Shown here in pieces: positions 1 through 5,139 of a stretch of 5,139 nucleotides of DNA. The stretch is from contig DHWW01000295.1 of NCBI GenBank assembly GCA_002413385.1, positions 4,406 through 9,544 of the forward strand. The letters are read 5' to 3'. Both the position numbers and the translations under genes were made by a program. Positions within the stretch are counted from its first letter, which is position 1. Each line of letters starts with the position of its first letter. The notes beneath the pieces were generated by a model. The model was given only the letters and a program-made list of their open reading frames with translations. It searched no databases and was not told the DNA's origin. The stretch comes from Granulicella sp. UBA5172. Its GTDB lineage: Bacteria > Acidobacteriota > Terriglobia > Terriglobales > Acidobacteriaceae.

Positions 1-704
1 CGCTGGTAAAAGATCAATTTTCTCTGGTTCGAGCCGAAATGCCGTTTACGCATGCGCGACAGCTCTCATTTCGCAGCCCGTCCATCACAGGATCTAACTG
101 GGCGCTGCTGCCGTCAGCCGCAGGCTTTGTGGATCCATTGCTCTCCACTGGATTTCCATTAACGCTGCTAGGCATAACCCGGTTGGGAAAAATTCTTGAT
201 GAGCATTGGGGTTCGCCGCGACTGGAGACGAGCCTCCAGGAATATGCCCGACAGACGGACGACGAGCTGCTGGCGACGGCAAGACTGATTGGGGCCCTGT
301 ACCAAAACATGAATGACTTCCCAACTTTCCGCCTTTTGTCACTGCTTTACTTTGCAGCCGCGAGCTATGCGGAGGTCGCCAGACGCCTCAATAAACCTGA
401 GCTGGCAAGTTCATTTCTGCTTCATGACCATCCAGAGTTCGGTCCGGAATCTCGTCGTCTACTCACGCTGGCTCGAGCAACCCTTGGTCCGGCGGAAAAG
501 GAGGCGCTCACGAACGACATCTATAGACTGATCCGCGACTTCGATGTTGCTGGTCTAGGCAAGCGCCCTGCGAATCATTGCTACCCCGTTGATGCAGCAG
601 ACCTGTTCGCATCGGCGCAAAAGTTGGGAACGGACGCGACGGAAATTGAGGCCCTGCTGCGACGCACCGGATTTTATTCAGCAGAAATTCGGCATCAACA
701 CTAA
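1..704 (+). CDS. FAD-dependent oxidoreductase, halogenase-like, C-terminal part (5' end outside window)
   Basis: The reading frame is open from base 3 and ends at TAA 702-704, so 233 residues are visible. The ATG at 39 is internal, because family-like sequence continues upstream of it. The diagnostic stretch follows soon after: WALLPSAAGFVDPLLSTG, about residues 21-38 counted from that ATG, then a helix with LTLLGITRLGKIL. A G-F-V-D-P-x-x-S-x-G segment of this kind closes the FAD site in flavin-dependent halogenases and related PHBH-fold oxidoreductases. The remaining 170 or so residues are mostly helical, as in the C-terminal region of that group. The Rossmann GxGxxG motif and the halogenase WxWxIP motif would lie outside the window, so halogenation cannot be claimed; an oxidase or monooxygenase is equally possible. 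The gene converges on the UnbV/UnbU unit and overlaps its last gene by stop codons, so it is not in the same transcript. Confidence is high for an FAD oxidoreductase and low for the substrate. Confidence 0.8.
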   Translation, partial: LVKDQFSLVRAEMPFTHARQLSFRSPSITGSNWALLPSAAGFVDPLLSTGFPLTLLGITRLGKILDEHWGSPRLETSLQEYARQTDDELLATARLIGALYQNMNDFPTFRLLSLLYFAAASYAEVARRLNKPELASSFLLHDHPEFGPESRRLLTLARATLGPAEKEALTNDIYRLIRDFDVAGLGKRPANHCYPVDAADLFASAQKLGTDATEIEALLRRTGFYSAEIRHQH

Positions 705-2536
705 TGCGGCAGGCTTCGTGTGGCTTCCGAGAAATTGATCGGAACTGCGGAGACCATTCCTTTTCCTTCCTGCAATTTAATTGACTGATTCGCGTGGACG
801 TCTGCGACAGATTCCTTGCGGCCGCTTGGCCAGAGGATCTCAAGGTCGACGACCTTACCAGGTTTCGGCGTTCCCAAACCAAACGTTAGTGGCAGTTCGC
901 TTTGTGAAAGATAGCTTGAACCACTCTTCACCATTTGAAGCAAGTGCTGTCCGCTGGGTAGTCTCACGGTGACTTTAGCCCCTATCCCGTCACGGTTTGA
1001 GCGTGTACCAATCGTCTGCACACGTAACATGTCATTGGCGTTGCCGTTGTCGTTGCGCAGAAGCCTGGCAGGACCATTGGAAGTCGTAAGCAACACATCG
1101 AGATCGCCATCGTTGTCGTAGTCCAGATACGCAGCTCCGCGGCCCACAACAGGCACACGGAAAGTAGCTCCAACCTTGTCTGAAACGTCCATAAACTTTC
1201 CATATCCCGCGTTGTGAAATAACAGGGGCGCTTCGGCGTAGTGAAGAGTTGGCTGGAGTTGGCTGATGTCGTCAGCGACATGGCCATTGAGGGCGAAGAT
1301 GTCGGGCAACCCATCGAGATCATAATCGAAAAAGAAGGTGCTGAAAGTGAGCGACTTCGCCGAAGGACCTGCGATACCGGATCCGATGGCCTGGTCGGTG
1401 AACAGGCCACCGCCGTCGTTATGGTAGAGCGCCATGCTCTCGTTGGTGAAGTTGCCAATCACCAGACTCTGTTGTCCGCTGAGATCGTAGTCCGATGCAT
1501 CCGCACCCATTCCCGCACGCGCTTTGCCTGCATCGCTAAAAGCCACACCGGCGACAAATGCGCTTTCGGTGAACGTACCGTCGTGATTGTTGCGATAAAG
1601 CTTATTGGGCTGGGTGTCATTCGTAACCAGAAAGTCAGGCCAGCCATCGTCGTCGTAGTCCAGCAAAACGACGCCGAGCGACTTACTGGTCACATCCAGG
1701 AGTCCGGCTTTTCTGGTCACGTCTTCAAATGTTCCATGCCCTTTATTGCGATACAGGGTGACGCTTTGCCCCTTGTAGAGTTCAGGCGTGCAGTACGATT
1801 TATTCTTGCCATCCAGCGCGCATGTCTGATCGGTTGCCGGCGACCAATCAACATAGTGCAACACGAGCAGATCGAGCTTGCCATCCTTGTCATAGTCGAA
1901 CCACATGGCACTCGTCGAAAATCCAGAATTGCCGACGCCTGCTGCGGCGCTCACATCCGCGAACTTACCATTCCCAAGATTTCGAAATAGATGGTTGCCG
2001 TTCAATGCGGTGATGTAGACATCATCGCGGCCGTCGTTGTCGAAATCACCGACCGCGCAACCAAGTCCGTAGATCTCTATGTCGAGGCCCGACCCACGTG
2101 TTACATCGGTGAACGTTCCATCGTGATTGTTGTGATAAAGCGCGGCGGTCGACTTCTTTGTTCGGTGTTCAGGCCAGTCCATGGAATTGACGAAGAGGAC
2201 ATCCTGCCAACCATCTCCGTCGTAATCGAGCACACAGACCCCACTCCCCATCGTCTCGGGAAGATATTTCTTGCCGAAAGCGCCACTGTTGTGACGGAAA
2301 TGAATGCCGGCAGCATCGGTCACATCGGTCAAGTGAACAGGGCCACTGGGGCGCACTGCAGCGGGTTGTACTGGAAGAGCCGCAGGGGATGGTGCCACCC
2401 GGGAAGATGCTGTGGCATGACCCATCGCATCCGGCTGATGACCTTGCTTCTGTCTACAGCCCACGATCAGGAACAAAACGACGCAAAGCGCAATCGTGCA
2501 CGGAACTTGTTTTTGCTTCAAATCCATATCCTTCAT
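701..2536 (-). CDS. CRTAC1-type FG-GAP/VCBS beta-propeller lipoprotein with ASPIC/UnbV domain
   Basis: This is a 611-residue protein counted from ATG 2536. A short basic N-terminus and a hydrophobic stretch end in the lipobox I-V-G-C (Cys27), followed by a Pro/Ala-rich linker to about residue 65; Arg at +2 does not suggest inner-membrane retention. Calcium-loop FG-GAP repeats of the DxDxDGxxD type lie near residues 104-112, 164-172, 214-222, 293-301, 404-412 and 472-480, with a degenerate copy at 349-357. LYxNNxDGTF turns recur between them. Cys239 and Cys249 flank an insertion typical of this family and may form a disulfide. The ASPIC/UnbV domain spans about 515-578 (GIGAKVTV, SGSSYLSQSELPLTFGLG, LWPSG). 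The protein is probably a surface or periplasmic lipid-anchored propeller; its ligand is unknown. A GTG at 2632 in the same frame would add 32 residues and overlap the upstream gene by 73 bases; it is rejected because it would bury the signal peptide. ATG 2527 is the other possible start, but its AAGGA is only one base away. The stop is TAG 703-701. Confidence 0.9.
   Translation of the reverse strand: MKDMDLKQKQVPCTIALCVVLFLIVGCRQKQGHQPDAMGHATASSRVAPSPAALPVQPAAVRPSGPVHLTDVTDAAGIHFRHNSGAFGKKYLPETMGSGVCVLDYDGDGWQDVLFVNSMDWPEHRTKKSTAALYHNNHDGTFTDVTRGSGLDIEIYGLGCAVGDFDNDGRDDVYITALNGNHLFRNLGNGKFADVSAAAGVGNSGFSTSAMWFDYDKDGKLDLLVLHYVDWSPATDQTCALDGKNKSYCTPELYKGQSVTLYRNKGHGTFEDVTRKAGLLDVTSKSLGVVLLDYDDDGWPDFLVTNDTQPNKLYRNNHDGTFTESAFVAGVAFSDAGKARAGMGADASDYDLSGQQSLVIGNFTNESMALYHNDGGGLFTDQAIGSGIAGPSAKSLTFSTFFFDYDLDGLPDIFALNGHVADDISQLQPTLHYAEAPLLFHNAGYGKFMDVSDKVGATFRVPVVGRGAAYLDYDNDGDLDVLLTTSNGPARLLRNDNGNANDMLRVQTIGTRSNRDGIGAKVTVRLPSGQHLLQMVKSGSSYLSQSELPLTFGLGTPKPGKVVDLEILWPSGRKESVADVHANQSIKLQEGKGMVSAVPINFSEATRSLPH
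1571..1600 (-). repeat. Intragenic coding repeat, LYRNNHDGTF copy
   Basis: This 30-base segment of the CRTAC1-type lipoprotein gene differs from 2111-2140 at three positions. It encodes the LYRNNHDGTF turn that links propeller blades. It is a coding repeat of the protein family, not a mobile or regulatory repeat. Confidence 0.7.
2111..2140 (-). repeat. Intragenic coding repeat, LYHNNHDGTF copy
   Basis: This is the partner of 1571-1600, matching at 27 of 30 bases, and encodes LYHNNHDGTF in an earlier blade of the same lipoprotein. Confidence 0.7.
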
Positions 2537-2547
2537 GTGACCCGATA

Positions 2548-2551
2548 CCTT
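2548..2551 (-). promoter_or_regulatory. Weak ribosome binding site for the CRTAC1-type lipoprotein gene
   Basis: AAGG on the minus strand sits 11 bases before ATG 2536, in the 23-base gap after the UnbU-like stop. The match is short and the spacing long, so it only mildly supports this start over ATG 2527. The signal-peptide position is the stronger argument. Confidence 0.4.
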
Positions 2552-2559
2552 AGAGCAGA

Positions 2560-3459
2560 CTACTGTGGCGCTCCCCTTAATCCTAGAGCGGATATCTCTG
2601 CCCCAATCCTGCGCGATTTGTACGAAGTCCACCAGTTCTCGATGAGAATTGCAACCGGTCCCACCATGAAGAGCGCATACAACGGAGCATAGATAGAGGA
2701 GTTGAGCCGCAACACCATCTCAACAGCTGCAATCAGAAAAGCAACGACGATCTGCCCGCTCTTCGAACGGACGGTAGTCTTTGGATCCGTGATCATGAAG
2801 AAGATAAAAAGCTGATACTCCGGCCCAGTGATCGGCGATATTTCAGAGACGATGGGATCGCCAACCATCCATGCCCGCAGTATGGCGAACAATAAGAATG
2901 ACACGACGTACGTTAGGCAGATGTGGAACCGCTTCAGGCGCCAAATAATAATCGAACCGAGCGACCAGATAACGAGCATCGCCCAGAGACTGTTTCCCCA
3001 CTGAATGCTAAGAGTAGTCACCGACTCAGCCGCAAGGAAGAGCACTACGCAGATGCCGAAATTAGAGGGGTTCCAGATATGGCGATTCTTCACGCGAAGA
3101 ACATACTTGGACGTGATCGCAATCATCGCGCACAGCGCATAAGGCCAGAATACAGGCGACCGCAAAAGAATGCCGACGCTGATGCCGCTGATGTAGGCGC
3201 TCGCCACGTTTGGCCACTTGCCGACTACGACCTTACCCAGAATTAACTCGGTTGCAATGCTGACGGCAATGGCAAGTAGCGTCTTCTTGTAACCCTCAAG
3301 AATGCCAAAGGACAAATTCCCGATGAGTAGGATGAGCGTGATAAAAACCGGAGGCACGAATCGATTTTCCAGACTCAACCAAGTACGCCATGGCGATGCA
3401 GAATTCGTCCCACGCTGGTTGGGAGTAGCGTCCGCAATAGAAATCACTTGCCCGCTCAT
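2560..3459 (-). CDS. UnbU-like membrane protein, RnfD/NqrB superfamily
   Basis: This is a 299-residue polytopic protein with about nine or ten hydrophobic segments, roughly at 34-53, 58-76, 84-100, 102-120, 134-150, 157-173, 178-198, 212-224, 237-250 and 256-273. Several landmarks match the RnfD/NqrB family in order. A SGISVGILL helix (91-99) comes first, then SKYVLRVKNRHIWNPSNFGI (117-136), equivalent to the RnfD FNPAxxG region. The segment WRLKRFHICLTYVV (173-186) is equivalent to the RnfD segment around WHIPxxF. Last is FFMITDPKTTVRSKSGQ (220-236), equivalent to the FFxxTDPVTxxxTxxG signature. RnfD/NqrB subunits carry flavin and help move electrons to quinone or ferredoxin while pumping ions. 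UnbU of enediyne clusters is a distant relative, and the flanking UnbV-type genes make that label the best fit. The covalent-FMN loop appears absent, and no other Rnf or Nqr subunit is visible, so a stand-alone role is likely. The start ATG 3459 overlaps the preceding TGA and has a strong ribosome binding site. The stop is TAG 2562-2560. Confidence 0.85.
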   Translation of the reverse strand: MSGQVISIADATPNQRGTNSASPWRTWLSLENRFVPPVFITLILLIGNLSFGILEGYKKTLLAIAVSIATELILGKVVVGKWPNVASAYISGISVGILLRSPVFWPYALCAMIAITSKYVLRVKNRHIWNPSNFGICVVLFLAAESVTTLSIQWGNSLWAMLVIWSLGSIIIWRLKRFHICLTYVVSFLLFAILRAWMVGDPIVSEISPITGPEYQLFIFFMITDPKTTVRSKSGQIVVAFLIAAVEMVLRLNSSIYAPLYALFMVGPVAILIENWWTSYKSRRIGAEISALGLRGAPQ

Positions 3460-5139
3460 TCTGGCTCCTCCACGGTATTTAGCTGCCCTTGCACGACTCC
3501 GTCCAGCGTCTGAATCTTACCAGAAGGCCAACGAATCACGACTTTCTCTATATGGGGATCTTTGCCTAGCCCAAAATGCAGTCTACGATCATTCTGCGCC
3601 GCGAAGCCGCTGCCACCGGAGACTTGTTGCACCTGCCCCTGACCATTCCAGCGCATCGTAACCTGTGCCCCGATAGCACTGCGATTGCTCTTCGTTCCTA
3701 CAAGCGAAAATTCGATCCACCGGTTCTTAGGATCGACAGTGTTCTTATAGAGAAGTAGTGGTCCCCGTTGGTTCGCCACCACAACATCGAGAACTCCTCG
3801 ATTGAACAGGTCAGCCATTGCGACGGCGCGGCCATCATAGGTATCGGTGACACCCACAGCTTGCCCCACGTCTACAAACTTGCCCGCGCCATCATTCAGC
3901 CAGACATGCTTCTGCTGATAACCGGAGTGACTCCGGCCATCGACGGCTGGCCAGTGATCGGCATCGCCAATGATCGATGAATTGCCTCCTGCAACCTTAG
4001 CGAAGTCGTACCAATAACTTCTCTTTCGATCCAGCGAGACGTACCCATTGGTGAGGTAGAGATCGAGCGTTCCGTCATTATTCAAATCACCGAACTGCGC
4101 GCCAAAGCTCCAACCACCCAGTTCCACACCCAGATCGCGCGCCATGTTTTCGTACTTCACGGCTTCGCCTGGCTTGCTCTCTTGCGGGACCCAGAGATTG
4201 TTGCCCTGGATAAGTACACCGTCTTCGGAGATATTCGAAACATAGACCGAATACTTGCCCTGATTGAAAATGTCGCCAACGGCGACATTCATGCCGCTCT
4301 TCGGAGCGAACCCGACGCCGCTCTCCGAGCCTGATTCGTGGAAGCGTTTGCCGTCGTTCAAATAGAGCTCTGACACGCCATAATCATTTGCCACAAAGAG
4401 ATCCGGGTGGCCGGTTCCGCTGAGATCCGCCGCGGCTGAAGCGAGTGCCCAGCGCCGGCTATTGATTCCAACCTTTGCGCTGACCTCTTCGAACCGCCCG
4501 TTGCCCAGATTGTGAAACAAGTATTTTCGGCCACCATTTTTTGCATACTCGAAACTATCAGGCATGATCTTGGTGGTCTTCAGGTGCCACAGGTCAATGT
4601 CTTCCGAATAATAGCCACCAACAAACAGATCCAACAATCCGTCGCCATCATAGTCGAACCATACCGCAGTGTTGGCGTTGATCCAGGGAGGCAGGCCGGC
4701 CTGCTCGCTCATGCGAGTAAAGCCGTGCCCATGATCGTTGTGGTACAACTCCGGTCTACCCCACTTAATCAAATACAGATCTTCATAGCCATCGTTGTCA
4801 TAGTCGCCCCACACCGCGCCCATCGAGACTCCTGTACCGGCCTGATTCACATCGGCTATTCCCATCTCCGGAGCAACATCCTTGAACGTGCCGTCGTGCA
4901 TGTTGCGGTAGAGTCGGTTCTTCGATCCAATCGCGCTATCGGTGACGTAGATGTCGGGCCAGCCATCCCGATCGAAGTCAACGATCGAGACGGAAGCACC
5001 CATCGACGCAACCTCGGGCATGATGGCGTTCAGTTTCGGATCCAGCGCGGGAGCTTGGTGAACGAAGTCAATTCCAGCAGCATGTGAAACTTCCATGAGG
5101 TAGAACCCGTAGTGGGCAAGCGCCACAGCTGGATCGAGT
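3456..5139 (-). CDS. UnbV-type FG-GAP/VCBS beta-propeller protein with ASPIC/UnbV domain (5' end outside window)
   Basis: The frame is open to the right edge, giving 560 complete visible codons. The GTG at 5126 is probably internal, since in-frame residues LDPA precede it and any signal peptide or N-terminal domain would lie outside. Counted from that GTG, canonical DxDxDGxxD calcium loops occur at 50-58, 108-116 and 158-166, and a near-canonical one at 347-355 (DLNNDGTLD). Three related positions are eroded: DLSGTGHPD (234-242), DIFNQGKYS (285-293) and DLFNRGVLD (439-447). The ASPIC/UnbV domain spans about 477-544, with NRSAIGAQVTMRW, GGSGFAAQNDRRLHFGLG and IRWPSGKIQTL. Repeats of this kind form an integrin-alpha-like seven-bladed propeller, normally extracytoplasmic. 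UnbV proteins accompany UnbU in enediyne clusters, but their biochemical role is not established. The stop TGA 3458-3456 overlaps the start of the UnbU-like gene, indicating translational coupling. The protein lacks the paired-Cys insertion of the downstream paralogue, so the two are distinct subtypes rather than a recent duplication. Confidence 0.88.
   Translation of the reverse strand, partial: LDPAVALAHYGFYLMEVSHAAGIDFVHQAPALDPKLNAIMPEVASMGASVSIVDFDRDGWPDIYVTDSAIGSKNRLYRNMHDGTFKDVAPEMGIADVNQAGTGVSMGAVWGDYDNDGYEDLYLIKWGRPELYHNDHGHGFTRMSEQAGLPPWINANTAVWFDYDGDGLLDLFVGGYYSEDIDLWHLKTTKIMPDSFEYAKNGGRKYLFHNLGNGRFEEVSAKVGINSRRWALASAAADLSGTGHPDLFVANDYGVSELYLNDGKRFHESGSESGVGFAPKSGMNVAVGDIFNQGKYSVYVSNISEDGVLIQGNNLWVPQESKPGEAVKYENMARDLGVELGGWSFGAQFGDLNNDGTLDLYLTNGYVSLDRKRSYWYDFAKVAGGNSSIIGDADHWPAVDGRSHSGYQQKHVWLNDGAGKFVDVGQAVGVTDTYDGRAVAMADLFNRGVLDVVVANQRGPLLLYKNTVDPKNRWIEFSLVGTKSNRSAIGAQVTMRWNGQGQVQQVSGGSGFAAQNDRRLHFGLGKDPHIEKVVIRWPSGKIQTLDGVVQGQLNTVEEPE
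3465..3471 (-). promoter_or_regulatory. Shine-Dalgarno for the UnbU-like gene
   Basis: On the minus strand GGAGGAG lies five bases before ATG 3459. It is embedded in the last codons (V-E-E-P-E-stop) of the preceding UnbV gene. With the ATGA start/stop overlap at 3459-3456 it fixes the start and supports coupled translation of the two proteins. Confidence 0.85.
4884..4913 (-). repeat. Coding repeat in the UnbV gene, LYRNMHDGTF copy
   Basis: This is a third, more diverged copy of the same 30-base motif, in the first blades of the upstream UnbV-type gene. It encodes LYRNMHDGTF. The similarity reflects conserved protein sequence shared by the two propeller genes. Confidence 0.6.

Noticed and set aside
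745..800. A possible terminator near the pyrimidine-rich stretch at 755-770
   Set aside because: It lies in the coding region of the lipoprotein gene, and I found no convincing stem next to it.
508..882. Minus-strand frame across the convergent junction
   Set aside because: It overlaps both well-supported coding regions out of frame and shows no recognisable domain.
1241..2692. Long plus-strand open frames (1241-1990 and 1991-2692) opposite the lipoprotein gene
   Set aside because: Their translations are runs of Val/Ile such as IVVVVQQN and IIAAVVVEI, which are the antisense of DYDxDG repeats. The minus strand encodes a full recognisable domain series there.
2923..3246. Plus-strand frame opposite the UnbU-like gene
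   Set aside because: The translation is rich in Arg, Asn, Asp and His without motifs, while the opposite strand gives a coherent polytopic membrane protein.
2560..3459. A genuine Rnf or Nqr complex operon
   Set aside because: None of the other subunits (RnfA, B, C, E, G or NqrA, C-F) is adjacent, and the flanking genes are propeller proteins.
4512..5087. Plus-strand open frame of 191 codons opposite the UnbV gene
   Set aside because: It has the same Val/Ile-rich antisense shadow pattern (IAIVVIVAP) and no recognisable domain; the minus-strand frame explains the region.
701..5139. A complete enediyne biosynthetic cluster
   Set aside because: Only UnbV/UnbU-type homologues are visible. There is no PKSE, thioesterase or UnbL/DUF1702 gene in the window, and UnbV-type proteins are common outside enediyne producers.

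Overview
The window reads as a bacterial chromosomal segment that is almost entirely coding. It holds four genes, two of them cut by the window edges. Two very similar types of FG-GAP/VCBS beta-propeller protein with a C-terminal ASPIC/UnbV domain (the CRTAC1-like family) sit close together, with a small membrane protein between them and a halogenase-like flavoprotein facing them. That gene mix and the slightly GC-rich base composition (judged by eye, not counted) fit soil Acidobacteriota such as Terriglobia, where CRTAC1-type genes are numerous. This placement is an inference and Planctomycetota or Verrucomicrobiota are not excluded.

Layout on the minus strand, in transcription order: (1) 5139-3456, a UnbV-type propeller protein whose N-terminus lies beyond the right edge; (2) 3459-2560, a 299-residue polytopic membrane protein of the RnfD/NqrB (NQR2/RnfD/RnfE) superfamily, best described as UnbU-like, which starts inside the stop of gene 1 (ATGA overlap) behind a strong Shine-Dalgarno; (3) 2536-701, a second CRTAC1/UnbV propeller protein with a lipoprotein signal, 23 bases after gene 2. 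These three look like one co-transcribed unit. On the plus strand, 1-704 is the C-terminal part of an FAD-dependent oxidoreductase of the halogenase-like group. It converges on the unit and the two stop codons overlap within the four bases 701-704.

How they may work together: UnbV and UnbU are the names of two accessory proteins found in enediyne biosynthesis clusters. Here the same pairing occurs as a UnbV-UnbU-UnbV sandwich, with no enediyne polyketide synthase or UnbL (DUF1702) gene visible. The membrane protein resembles a flavin/quinone electron-transfer subunit but appears to lack the loop that carries the covalent FMN in RnfD/NqrB. A membrane component with one or two extracytoplasmic calcium-binding propellers, one of them lipid-anchored, is the most economical reading. 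The substrate is unknown. No RNA gene, mobile element, CRISPR array, recognisable promoter or terminator was found, and there is no intergenic gap longer than about 23 bases.
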